Below the pieces are notes generated by a model. That model was not told where the DNA came from and did not search any database. It worked only from the letters and a program-made list of their open reading frames with translations. 64,000 bases of DNA. Source: Cricetomys ansorgei. Lineage: Eukaryota > Chordata > Mammalia > Rodentia > Nesomyidae. Positions 51,261 to 60,996 of the stretch are shown piece after piece. Position numbers and translations under genes: made by a program. The DNA is taken from contig JAMJFZ010000818.1 in the NCBI GenBank assembly GCA_026225945.1, positions 5,393,501-5,457,500 of the forward strand. Reading direction: 5' to 3'. Position 1 is the stretch's first letter; each line of letters starts with the position of its first letter.

Positions 51261-52620
51261 GAATCCTATCTCCCTGTTCCTCCTTATCTGCCTCGTGCAT
51301 TTAAAGTGTGCTCCTCAGAAGAAGATGGAAATGTCTGGGGAGGTGCAGGAGGGAAGGACGCAGGCTGTGCATGGGCTATGGACAGAGATGGGGAGTTACA
51401 GGTGTTAGGGTCAGGGCCTGAGCCTTGGCAGGCCCCTAACAAGCCAGTTGTGCCTGCTCCTCAGTAAACAACAGTGAAAGGTGGGAAAGGCGATTTATCC
51501 AGGGCAGCCATATTGGGAAGAGGAACAAAGAGGTCCAGTGATACCCTCCTCCCCACCCCCATCTCTGAGGCCCTAACATGAGGCTTAGATCCAGCTGAAG
51601 CAGAGCCAACGGGTAATCTGCTGGCCACCAAGGCCTCATGCTGTAAGACGAACTCACTCCTGGCCACTTGTGTGCACTGGGGAGTCTACTCCTTCCGTGC
51701 CCTCTCTTCTGCCTCCTCATTCTCCACCTCTCTAGGCAGAGAGTGCAGCTTAGTTAATGGCGAGCTTGAGAGAGGGGAGCTCATTAGGTCCTCAGGAGGG
51801 AGAGGAGCAGACGTTGGAGAGAGACACTGAGTCAGGTTTTTATCAGGCTGCAACAGTGGGGAGCTGAGGCCAACTTTCAGTGGCATAAGACAAAGACAAA
51901 AGTCTCTTTTAAGGCTTTAGCAGGAAGGGGAGGTCTTGTGTCTTGAAGCAGGGGTGGAGTGTGTGCAGGGGTGTGTGGGGGGGGTCCTACTTAATACAGA
52001 CTATGTCATGTGACCAAAGTAGGGGAGCAGGGCATGCATGATTCAGGCTACACGAGAGGGTCAGTCGTCCTCTGGGTAGAGGAGTGGGGCTTGGTTGATG
52101 ATATTAGGTACTCAGGCTGTCTCCCACCCCTGAGAGGCAGTGGGCAGGTTTAGTGAGTGGGTGTGTCCTTAACTATACTTGTAACCCTCTCTGTTTGAAA
52201 CTGGGAGGGTGCTTTCCTCTCATCTCTTCCTCAATCTGCCTGTGGGGACCTGCCCCTGTCTCTTGCATACGCCTTGGATGAGGTGGGGAGTATAGGCCCT
52301 TCATGAAGTTGCTCTAGGACACAGTGGCTAAGTTCAGCCCCACCTTCCTGCAGCTCTCAGCCCAATCCTGATCAGTTATTAAGATCACATCTTAAGCTCT
52401 TGGTTGACTCCAGATAGGAGTAAGAACTCAGGGAGCCCCCGAGCTCTAACAGTTGTCAATATATATTCACCTTCTCTTTCCCCAAACACAACTGAAATGA
52501 CAGCAAGAGATCTTTACAAATTATTGGCCTGTAAATCCAACATGAGCCCAAGAGGCCTTTCAGCTTCCAAGAGATTACAGGAGTGGAGGGAATTAGACCA
52601 CAGGAGACTGTTTTTAAAGA
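51261..52620. other. Unassigned sequence, possibly ERV-derived on the minus strand
   Basis: No named family. On the minus strand around 51850-51910 'gccttaaaagagact' and 'gcctgataaaaacctgactc' are promoter- and polyA-like and could belong to a worn LTR. I see no gag, pol or env text. G-run at 51970-51990. Confidence 0.35.
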
Positions 52621-52625
52621 TACCT

Positions 52626-52940
52626 GTGGGGTTGGGAGATGGCACAGTGGTTAAGAGTGCTTGCTGTGTGCAAACATGGGGGCCCAGGTTCAAATCCCTA
52701 CAACTCATGTAAAACTCAGGCTGTGGCAGTGTACGTGGCTGTAACACCAATCCTGTGAGGGGCAGAGGAGTGGTCACTGGGGCTTGCTGGTCAGCATTCT
52801 AGCTTACAGGTTCACAGAGAGACCCTGTCTCAAGGGAGTAAGGCAGAGAGAGACCGAGCAGGATGCTGATGTCCTCTTCTGGCCTCTGTGTACATACGTG
52901 TGTGAACATTGGCAGAAACACACATGTGCATAAAACACAT
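52626..52940 (+). mobile_element. RSINE1, full length
   Basis: 'ggggttgggagatggcacag', 'tggttaagagtgcttgctgt', 'ccaggttcaaatccctacaa', 'ctggggcttgctggtcagca', 'gagaccctgtctcaagggag' and a mild CA tail. Confidence 0.9.
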
Positions 52941-53199
52941 ATGAGATGCTGAAGAAGGTGAAACAATTTATAGAGTAGAACCCACAAAAGGGGGAAGGCT
53001 GTGGAGGCCACAGGAGTTTGGAAGACTCAAAGCTGCAAAAGTAAGTTCACTGCATCCACATACAGAGCTATTGGAGGCCCCGGGGCAAATTTACATAAAG
53101 CCATCTCTTTTCGTGCATTAAAATATTAAGAGATGGGCTGGTTCCAGGCAGGGTTACATTAAAAGGAAAACCACTTTACACGCATTAGCCTGCTTATTA

Positions 53200-53560
53200 G
53201 GAAAGCGTTGAAATAAGAATTAAGTGTTGGCAAAGAGGCAGAGAAACTGGTATCTGTGAGCACACTGGGTAGAACAACGTGGGAATATCTACAGAGAACA
53301 GTGGGAGAATATCCCCCCAAAAGCCCATCAGTCTCCTGCCATTTGACCTGGTAATTTCACCCTCAGAGACCCACAGGGATGAAAAGATGTGGTCTTCAAA
53401 GGACATCTTGACATGAGTGTTCACTAGTATGCAAAGCACACTGTTTTCAAGAGGCAAATAACCCAGATGGCTAAGAGCCCACAAACGCGTGTGCCCCCGG
53501 TGTGGCAGATGAACTGGTATTCTTTACTTTTCTCATTCCTGCAACCAAAGATTCCATGGC
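53200..53560 (+). mobile_element. Ancient LINE-1 fragment (ORF2 3' end)
   Basis: 'ttggcaaagaggcagagaaa', 'gccatttgacctggtaattt', 'caccctcagagacccacagg', 'tgagtgttcactagtatgca' and 'ggcaaataacccagatggct' are collinear with the old mammalian L1 ORF2 end. No frame survives. Confidence 0.65.
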
Positions 53561-54714
53561 AAGAAATTGAGGGAAGAGAGTTTACAGCCCGCCACATCAG
53601 GGAAGGCTTTTCTAGAAAGAATAAATGATCAGCGGGTGCTTACTCCAAGAGGATTATGTCATCATTCTGTAGCAACAGGCTGAGATGGCACTGGTCCTAA
53701 AGCTCCATCTACATTGTGGCTCCCAAGCTGGCTTCAGAAGGAATCCCCCAGGAAGCTTTGGAAAGCCCTAAGCCTGGCTCCCTTGCCAGGTGTTTGCTGG
53801 CATTGGTCTGGGTGGTTTCTGGAACCTTCCAAAGCTCCCCGCGTGGTTCTAATATGCAGTTACTGCCGGGAGCTGATCTAGATAAAGGGTACCGATTTTC
53901 CAATCACTGTGTAAGCAGACAGAACTGTAGATGTGGCGGTTCAAATGAGATGTCTGTGTGTTGGGGTGGGGGGGGAGACTCCCGCTGTTATTGGCAGGGC
54001 CCGTTTTCCAACCCACTTTCCAAGGCCTGGCTACAGGATAGATCCAAAAGTTCCTGCTTGATAACCAGAGTCTCCTGCAGGAGACGGAGCCTGCAGTCGC
54101 ACCAGGACTCCTGTGCACCACAGCTGCCGGGATTGTTTTGCGTGGAAGATGCCCACCTTTGCAGTGGGACATATCAACAAAAACGCCTCCCATCCAGTAA
54201 TCAGGACAGATAATTGCATCCTCTTAATTGTCTTATTCCATCTTAGGTTCACATTGATGGGAGACAGTAAAATTAGTCCACAAGCCATGTGAAGCTTGCT
54301 ACTTTGCTGATTAAAGCCTTAATTGATTCGGAATGTTTTTACAAATCAATCTACCCAAATTACTCCAGGCTCATGCAAGGCAGCGTGAAAGAACTGTTCA
54401 TCCCAAATAAAGGTTTGAATGAGCACCAAGCTAGCAGACTTCACCCCTCCCGAGGAGACATTCAGTTTCTCCCCGGTATGGAAATAAGCCTTGCTGTCTC
54501 CCATTTGTGTTCAAATTACTCATTCCATTTCTCTTTGGTGGCACCCAAACAGCAGGGGGTCAGCTAAAACTCTTCAGTCTGAAGCACACAGCAGTTCCTC
54601 AAACCCCAAACGCCTGTACCTTGATTACAGCCCTCCTGTGGGCACCATAACAATCAACTAGAAGGAGAAGATCTAGTTTTTACAAAGACATCAAATGAAA
54701 CCGCGCGCAGTTAG
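53561..54714. promoter_or_regulatory. Unique sequence, candidate conserved non-coding region
   Basis: Over 1.1 kb with no repeat, the longest such stretch rich in TAAT cores: 'cctcttaattgtcttattcc' (54220-54240) and 'aagccttaattgattcggaa' (54316-54335). Frames of 165 and 92 codons (53716-54213, 54289-54567) lack a domain. I favour regulatory or neutral unique DNA over an exon. Confidence 0.35.
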
Positions 54715-54765
54715 TTTAGGGGCGTGCGCGCATGCGCGTATGAGCCCGAGCCTTAGCAACTAGTG
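54715..54765. promoter_or_regulatory. CpG cluster with NRF1-type palindrome
   Basis: 54727-54738 CGCGCATGCGCG is a perfect palindrome and fits the NRF1 consensus YGCGCAYGCGCR. About nine CpGs lie in roughly 55 bases (54700-54755). 'cttagcaac' at 54752-54760 resembles an RFX half site. No transposon explains it. Confidence 0.5.
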
Positions 54766-55126
54766 GGAATTGAAACTGGATTTGTATTCTTGCCTCATCT
54801 TTGTGCACAGCGCATCTGTGACCTTCCTGAGTAAGATGGCTCTTTAGATATGCAATAGGGCATTTAGTCAGCCTTCCTGCAGGAGCAGCCAGGCTGTGTT
54901 TGGTTGACGCTGGTGCATGTCCTTAAGCATATCTGACTCCGGATGAATGGGAGCGGCCATTTTTCACAGCAGTGGACAGGATGGTTACGTGCTGTAGTAA
55001 GAGATAACACTGCACCGCCTTCCAGGACCTGTGCTGCACAGCCTATCCTCATGACGGCCCGTATTAAGCCATCAGTTGACAGTGGACACCCTCCACACCT
55101 GGTGTGATACACTTTTAAAGGTCTGA
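54766..55126. other. Unassigned sequence
   Basis: Unique DNA between the CpG cluster and the hairpin; nothing recognised. Confidence 0.35.
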
Positions 55127-55132
55127 CAATAT

Positions 55133-55199
55133 ATTTTGTTTGAATTTAGATATTTACATATAAATAAATCATTTTAAAATACCTAAATTCAAACAAAAT
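55133..55199. repeat. Perfect-arm inverted repeat (67-bp hairpin)
   Basis: 17-base arms at 55133-55149 ('attttgtttgaatttag') and 55183-55199 are exact reverse complements. Five of the next six inner pairs also match. The central loop is AT-rich. It directly abuts a minus-strand B2 fragment. Confidence 0.9.
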
Positions 55200-55285
55200 T
55201 GTGAGCCATCTGTGTGTGTGCTGGGAATCGAACCCATGTCCACCTGCAGCCACTGCTCATAAGAACCGGCTATCTCTCCAGCCAC
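55200..55285 (-). mobile_element. B2-superfamily SINE, 5' part
   Basis: 'tgctgggaatcgaacccatg' and 'aaccggctatctctccagcc' are the reversed first 85 bases. The element stops at the hairpin boundary, so its 3' part is missing. Confidence 0.85.
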
Positions 55286-55660
55286 GAATTTGGATATTTG
55301 TAGATTAATTATGAACCCAATCGGGATTCCATAAGGTTACTTACTGGCAATACGCGTTCATTTTCTGTCATTTGTCTTGTGAAATTTGAATTTTAAAATT
55401 CATCTTTTGTCAACCTTGTTAGCTCTAGAATCTGAGCCCATCTTTGTCAACTGGCCTAAGGATATATAGTGTGCTACTCATCTCAATTTTGTTTATAGGA
55501 CTCTTGTTTTTCATTTTTCACTTTATATTCTGTAACATTTCTGTCCTTTGAACGTTTCATGCAACCATACAATGTATATTGATCATATCTGTTTACCACT
55601 GCCTCCCTCCAGATCCGTCTAGTGACCCTGTCCCATCTCTCTCCCAGCTTTATATCCTCT
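55286..55660. other. AT-rich unassigned sequence
   Basis: 55320-55600 has a low-GC, possibly old L1-like flavour ('ttcatgcaaccatacaatgt'), but I cannot assign it. Confidence 0.35.
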
Positions 55661-55662
55661 TT

Positions 55663-55674
55663 TTATGTATGTAT

Positions 55675-55718
<44 letters not shown>
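55663..55718. repeat. (TTTA)n microsatellite
   Basis: About eleven TTTA/ATTT units after a short (TATG) lead-in. Confidence 0.95.
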
Positions 55719-56334
55719 TAACCTCTCGAGTTCAATTAGTGCTTCCCATATGTACATGAGCACACATGTGGCCATTTGGCGGGACATACGCAACCTAACA
55801 GCTACCGTATCCCCCAAAGAGAGTGACTCTCCTTCCCCCAGCAGCCATGAACTTCCAGTAGCTCCACAAAGAGCAGCGGCGCCTTGGGGTCCTGTCCCCA
55901 TTCTATGCCGGAATTTTGAAGGCCTTGATCTGATGCAGGTAACCACAGCTGCCGTGAGTTGATAGTGAAGTCTGCTCGTCATGGCCAGAAGTCGACAATT
56001 CACTGCCCTCTCCCCATCTGCCAGATCTTATGTTCTTCCTACCACCTTTTCCTTGAGGTTCCCTGAGCCCCGGGTGGTGGGAGGTTAATATACAGGACCA
56101 TCCACAGGTGAGCACCCAGAGTTACTTATACTAGCTAGCTAGGTATTTTTACCAGTTGTGAGTCTCTGCATTAACCACTGCCTGCTGCAGAAAAGGAGCT
56201 TCTCTGACCAAGTCTGAGAGCAGCATGGATCTACGGGTATCAATATAAATATTTGGCATGCAGTTTGATAACGTGACCACTCAGGAAAATAACAGCAATA
56301 GGTTTCTGGCTAGGGCCTATGATCTTCCACAGTC
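55719..56334. other. Unassigned sequence
   Basis: 55730-55990 may be a worn B3-type SINE in reverse ('gtacatgagcacacatgtgg' start), but later blocks do not follow the family. Otherwise not recognised. Confidence 0.3.
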
Positions 56335-56339
56335 AAGCC

Positions 56340-56412
56340 ATGCCTCCAGCCTCTCTCTGGTGGAGGAGCACCTGCCATGCATGAGTCCAGGGTTCTATCC
56401 CCAGCACTGCAT
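56340..56412 (+). mobile_element. ID/B4-type SINE head
   Basis: 'ctctctggtggaggagcacc', 'tgccatgcatgagtccaggg' and 'ttctatccccagcactgcat' match the ID head on the plus strand. Confidence 0.65.
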
Positions 56413-56542
56413 TAACCAGCTTCATGCATGCTGGGAGAACACTCTACCAAGACAACTACATCTTCAGTCTTCATTTGTTTTTTAAAAATGACATGTACGG
56501 AAGGTTTGACTTTCTCTCCTTCTTCTCTTTTCCCCCCTCCCC

Positions 56543-56628
56543 TTTCTTTTGTGGTGCTAGGGATGGAGGCTGGGGCTGTCTGTGTGCTAGGCAAATGCTT
56601 TACCACTGAACTATATCCCCTGCATAGG
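56543..56628 (-). mobile_element. ID/B4-type SINE head
   Basis: 'tggtgctagggatggaggct', 'gtgctaggcaaatgctttac' and 'cactgaactatatcccctgc' are the reversed ID head. With the copy at 56340 it makes an inverted pair 130 bp apart. Confidence 0.75.
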
Positions 56629-56787
56629 CTTTTTTACTATGTATACAAAAATATATTCTGGTTTTCTGGCCACACTCCTGTATAAATCTACCTCATTATG
56701 CCAGACTGGGCCCAGTACATGAGACCATTTATACCTCAAACAAACAATCAAATAACATAAAATAAAAATAGTTTACATATTGTATTG

Positions 56788-56789
<2 letters not shown>
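56629..56789. other. Unassigned sequence
   Basis: AT-rich, no family. Confidence 0.3.

Positions 56790-56823
<34 letters not shown>
56790..56823. repeat. (TG)n microsatellite at an LTR edge
   Basis: About 17 TG units that run into the 5' TGTTG of the next LTR. Confidence 0.95.
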
Positions 56824-56824
<1 letters not shown>

Positions 56825-57192
56825 GATAAAAGCTAGGGTCATCTCAGAGGAAGGAACCTCCGTTGAGGAATTGCCTCCATCAGACTGGCCTGTAGGCATG
56901 CTTTCTTGATTGATGTGGGAGGGCCTATCCTACAATGGCCAGTGTCACCCTGGGGAGGTATCCTAGGTTGTATAAGAAAGCAAGTTGATCAAGCCACGGA
57001 GAGCAAGCCAGTAAGCAGTGTTCTTCCATGGCCTCTGCTTCAGCTCCTGTCTTTCGGTTCCTGCCTGAGTTCCCGCCCTGGCTTTCCTCAAGGGTGAGCT
57101 ATGATGTGAAGGTATAAGATGAAATAAACTCATTCCTCCACCAAGTTGCTTTTGGTCATGGTATTTATCAGAACAATAGAAAAGCAACGAGG
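56821..57192 (+). mobile_element. ERVL-MaLR LTR (ORR1 group)
   Basis: 'gctagggtcatctcagagga', 'ttgcctccatcagactggcc', 'tcttgattgatgtgggaggg', 'taggttgtataagaaagcaa', 'gatgaaataaactcattcct' and 'aacaatagaaaagcaacg'. Nearly complete solo LTR. Confidence 0.9.
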
Positions 57193-57249
57193 CCGGATAG
57201 TTTATCTTCTTATTTTACCATGTTCTTGGGTTGTTGTTTTAAGATGATT

Positions 57250-57306
57250 TAATTTTGTAATAATAATAATAGTAGTAGTAATTATTATTATAATTATTAT
57301 TCAAAT
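57250..57306. repeat. (TAA)n / (TAG)n / (ATT)n microsatellite
   Basis: TAATAATAATAA, then AGTAGTAGTA, then ATTATTATTAT. Partly self-complementary. Confidence 0.9.
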
Positions 57307-57307
57307 A

Positions 57308-57514
57308 CATATTATGTATTTATGTGTTTTGCCTGTGTGCATGTGAACCACATGTGTGCCTGGTGCCTATGGAGGCCAAAAGAGAACACTGGATCTACTG
57401 GAGCTGGAGGTACAGGTGGTTGAGATTTACCATATATAGGTGCTGGGAACAGAACTGGGGTCCTCTGCCAAGAGCGGTACATACTCTTAATTGCTAAGCC
57501 ATCTCTCTAGTCCT
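57308..57514 (-). mobile_element. B3A (B2-superfamily SINE)
   Basis: 'gtgtgcctggtgcctatgga', 'ggccaaaagagaacactgga', 'ctggagctggaggtacaggt' and reversed head 'gctaagccatctctctagtc'. Confidence 0.9.
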
Positions 57515-58132
57515 TACTTATTTTTAACCTTCTTTTCCTGTCTTTCCTCGGTTGATAAGACTTACGTCACTAATCCCCCCCCTCGTTATTTGGAACCTGT
57601 GACGTTGATGTCTGTCGTCCTACCAGCTTCCTTTACGTTTCTGTCATTGACTTAGACTTCACTCCTCCCAACTCTACCGCCCTCTTCCCATACCCCACAG
57701 TATCTCCACTTGTGGATGTTCGTGGATCTTTATTCTTATCGGCACTGTCAACAGTGTATGCTCTGTGGGTTATGCATTGAAGTTCAGAGCTTCCTGCTCA
57801 CCACTCTACACTGCTCTGTAGTTTCCTAACTGCTGGAACCCATTACGTATTCATTAATTCACAAGTGCAGTTGGCAAGTTCCTCAGATCTTCAGTGCCTG
57901 AAGAGTCTTTGGCATCTCCTCACTTTACGTCGGTCCCTGACGGGGAACACAGAATTCTACATTCTAAGCTTATCCTCAGAACTTCAAGGCCTCCTATCCA
58001 CAGGACCTTTCAGACGACTTGTTTAACTTTGTTTCCATGATATCAGCATCCAATGACCTGTTTAATTTATCTTTTTTGTTGCTGTTTTCATTGTTGTTTT
58101 GAGGGGCGTGTTTTGCTTTTTTGTTTGTTTTC
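57515..58132. other. Unassigned sequence
   Basis: No family recognised; T-rich (TTGTTT) run at 58075-58135 leads into the next SINE. Confidence 0.35.
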
Positions 58133-58134
58133 GT

Positions 58135-58350
58135 TGTTTTTGAGACAGAGTCTCTAGACCAGGCTGGCCTCAACTCTAACACGTAGAGGAGGATGACATG
58201 AGCTCCCCATTCCCCTGCCACCGCCTCCCAAGTGCTGGGATTGCAGGCATGCAGCTCCACGCCTGGTTTCTGTTATGCTGGGAATGGAACCCAGGATACT
58301 GTAAACGTGAGGCAGACTCTCTACCAACCAAGCCACGTGTGAGCCTGTAA
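58135..58350 (-). mobile_element. B4 SINE, full length
   Basis: 'tttttgagacagagtctcta', 'ccgcctcccaagtgctggga', 'ttatgctgggaatggaaccc', 'gaggcagactctctaccaac' and 'caagccacgtg'. Confidence 0.88.
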
Positions 58351-58975
58351 TTTCTCTTTCTTCACTTAAGGAAAACCATCTAGAACTTGGCACAGTAACT
58401 CATTTGTAAACATAATTTGTAAATTGTAATTTGTAAATTTTCAGTACGTGGACGTCGTCAGTACTGGTTTTACCTTCAGTATCCACTGATGTATTAAATA
58501 TGCAGTACACTTCCTGTTGTACTTGTGATACATTTTAGGAGAATTTCCAAGCGTGTTCTCCAGTTATATTCATGTCTTTCTCCAGTCTATTGAATTTTTA
58601 TTTCTAACAGACAACATGTAAGTTCTACCATAACCATTTTTATTGGTGGCAATATGTTCCTCTGTGTCTCCTAAAAGCATCCGAGCATCTTTCCTATCGA
58701 TTTCCAGCCCCTGCTTTCTCTGGTCGCCGTTTTCTTGACGAACAACCCTTTGTGAGTGGTGTTTCTGTCTCAGGCTTCTGACACAGCCCAGTTGTCTGGT
58801 GATGATTGGGACTGTGCTCACTCAACCTCCAGATCCTCCTGCCTCAGCTTCCCCAGTGCTGGGTGTACTACCATGGCTGAAAAGCTCATACATCTGTGTA
58901 TGTCGGATTCTGTGGAAGAATATCTTCTGTGGATAATATCTGCTCTGAGGAGGGCTGTGCCTCTAGATACAATGC
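58351..58975. other. Unassigned sequence
   Basis: 58400-58440 has a local repeat of 'aatttgtaaa' (four near copies). Possible L1-like text at 58820-58870 is not clear enough to call. Confidence 0.35.
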
Positions 58976-58977
58976 AT

Positions 58978-59188
58978 TTTTTAAAGATTTGTTTTTATTT
59001 TTTATTATATATATGCATGTGTCTGCATTTGGGTGCAGTCCCCATGAGGGCCAGACGTGGGTGCTGGATCCATTGGACCTGGAGTTACTGACAGTTTTGA
59101 ACTACCTAATGGGAGTGCTGAAAACCAAACTCTGGTCTTCTGCAAGAGCAGTATATGCCCTGAACCACCGAGCCATCTCTCTAGACCT
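58978..59188 (-). mobile_element. B3A (B2-superfamily SINE)
   Basis: 'ttttttaaagatttgttttt' tail, 'gagggccagacgtgggtgct', 'ggacctggagttactgacag', 'tctggtcttctgcaagagca' and reversed head 'accgagccatctctctagac'. Confidence 0.9.
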
Positions 59189-59595
59189 CATAAGAGCTTC
59201 GGGATGACTTCCCAAGCTTGAGTGACCCTCTCTTCTGACTCACCTGAGTGATGACCAGTCTTTGATGTCGAGATTGCCATGCAGCATGTGCCTACGATGG
59301 CAGCTGCCTCGGATTGGGGAAGCATGGGGAATACTGTAGGTGGGGCTTTAAGAGCTCCATTAACCCCCATGTGTGCACCAGGTCTCTCCTGCTCCCAGCA
59401 GCTTTCATGAGTAGGGCTACCCACACTTGCGGTCGGCACAATGTCTACCTTTCTCTCTTCTCTTCGACATAGCTATGCCTCTCCTTGCCTGTTTTCTCAT
59501 CAGACCTTTTTAAATCATTTCTGTTATGAGAGGTGATGGAGTATTTTCAAGTTCTTTAGTTTGAGATTTGATGTAAGATCCTTTAAAATATTCCT
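59189..59595. other. Unassigned sequence
   Basis: No family recognised. Confidence 0.35.
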
Positions 59596-59596
59596 T

Positions 59597-59866
59597 CTGG
59601 CTGGGGAAATGGTCCTAGGTTGTACAAGTATGAGGACCTGAGTCCAAATCTCTCAAATCCATTTAAAGCTGGGCATGGCAGTACAAATCTGAATTCCCAG
59701 CACTCCTGTGTGAGATGGGAGATGGAGACAAGAGAATGCTCAGAAACTCATGGGACAGCTAGTCAGCCAGCTAGCTCTGTGTATACAACAGCAAACAACA
59801 AATGAGAGGGTCTATCTCAGACAAAACAAGGTTGAAGGTAAGGACAGATAGACAGACAGAACACGA
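59597..59866 (+). mobile_element. RSINE1
   Basis: 'tggctggggaaatggtccta', 'atgaggacctgagtccaaat', 'agctgggcatggcagtacaa', 'ctagtcagccagctagctct', 'gggtctatctcagacaaaac'. The tail is GACA- then CA-rich (59868-59893). Confidence 0.85.
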
Positions 59867-59896
59867 ACACACATACACACACACACACATACACTG

Positions 59897-60042
59897 TGTT
59901 GGCTAGTTTTTGTCAACTTGACATAAAATAGAGCTTCCTGGAGAGAGGAACCTCACCTGAGAAACTGCTTCCGTTAAATTGGCTGGTGGGCAATTTTGGG
60001 AGGGCATTGTCTTGACTGTCCATTGATGTGGGAGGGGGCCAT
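59897..60042 (+). mobile_element. ERVL-MaLR LTR (ORR1 group), 5' part (split)
   Basis: TGTTGGCTAG start, 'tttttgtcaacttgacataa', 'ggaacctcacctgagaaact', 'ttgatgtgggagggggccat'. Interrupted by the solo LTR at 60043. Confidence 0.88.
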
Positions 60043-60301
60043 TGTAGAGGAAGTTTATTTTTAGCTGTGTTTAAAATATTGTTTTTGTACATTGTTGGAA
60101 AAAGGGATGCATAGGCCTTGACATTTTGTATTGTCTGCAAGCACTGGATTTCTATGGGGGGGATGCTTGATTGCTTATGATCTGCACCTGAGGAGCTCTG
60201 AACTAATAAAACACCTGAGCTCAGAGGCTCGAGGTTCCACTGCAGTATGGTGCTGGCCATGATGGTGATTCCCTCTGCTGAGGTCTGACAGGGCTTTCTC
60301 A
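60043..60301 (+). mobile_element. Solo LTR, class II-like ERV, copy 3 (3' truncated)
   Basis: Starts TGTAGAGGAAG and follows copy 4 through 'aaagggatgcataggccttg', 'attgcttatgatctgcacct', 'aataaaacacctgagctcag', 'ggttccactgcagtatggtg' and 'ctctgctgaggtctgacagg', then stops. About 50 terminal bases are missing. Inserted into an ORR1-group LTR. Confidence 0.9.
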
Positions 60302-60302
60302 A

Positions 60303-60563
60303 CATGCACAGTGGTGACCTTGCCTATCACACTCAGGGTGGTGCCACCCTTGGGCAAATATATATGAAAGCAGGTTGTATAAAAAAATGGGGTGAGCAAG
60401 GCAAGGAGAGCAAGACAATAATCAGTGTTCCTCCACAGCCTCTGCTTCAGTTCCTGCCTCTGAGTTCCTGGTTGAGTTTCTGCCTTGGCTTCCTTTCATG
60501 ATGGATAAACCTTTCCTCCCTCAAGTTGCTTTTTGGTCAGTGTTTTATTTTAGCAACAGATGA
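60303..60563 (+). mobile_element. ERVL-MaLR LTR (ORR1 group), 3' part (split)
   Basis: 'ggtggtgccacccttgggca', 'tgtataaaaaaatggggtga', 'cctccacagcctctgcttca', 'gataaacctttcctccctca' and 'agttgctttttggtcagtgt' continue the LTR begun at 59897. Confidence 0.88.
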
Positions 60564-60575
60564 ACACATACATAC

Positions 60576-60578
<3 letters not shown>

Positions 60579-60619
<41 letters not shown>
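60579..60619. repeat. (CA)n microsatellite
   Basis: About 20 CA units after the LTR end. Confidence 0.97.
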
Positions 60620-60620
<1 letters not shown>

Positions 60621-60679
60621 ACTAAAGATAGAAAAAAGTATTCCTTCTATGTTTTAAGAAGATATTATCAAAAATAGTA

Positions 60680-60990
60680 TGTTGTGGAAGTTTAGTTTTA
60701 GTTGTGTTGGAAGTAATTGTTTTTGTGTACTGTTGGACAAAGGGATGCATAGGCCTTCGAATTTTGTATGGTCTGCAGGTGTTGGATTTCTGTGAGGGTG
60801 TTTGATTGCTTATGATCTGCATTTGAGGAGTTCTAAATCAATAAAATGAGCTCAGATGCTCGGGGTTCTGCTGTCGAGTATGGTGCTGGCCATGATGGTG
60901 GTTCCCTCTGCTGAGGTCTGGCAGGGTTTACATCTATGAGACTGTCTCCTTGTTGTTGTTGCTGAGCGGCCACAGCAAGGAACTACTACA
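60680..60990 (+). mobile_element. Solo LTR, class II-like ERV, copy 4 (complete)
   Basis: A complete 311-bp LTR from TGTTGTGGAAG to GGAACTACTACA. The hexamer 'atagta' flanks it perfectly at 60674-60679 and 60991-60996. A 6-bp duplication is usual for class II ERVs. 'aatcaataaaatgagc' holds the polyA signal, and a GTTGTTGTT run lies near the 3' end. No internal viral genes adjoin. Confidence 0.92.
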
Positions 60991-60996
60991 ATAGTA

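Noticed and set aside
60680..60990. Possible full provirus with genes between LTR copies 3 and 4
   Set aside because: The copies are 380 bp apart and the sequence between is a MaLR LTR end and (CA)n, not gag, pol or env. They are separate solo LTRs.
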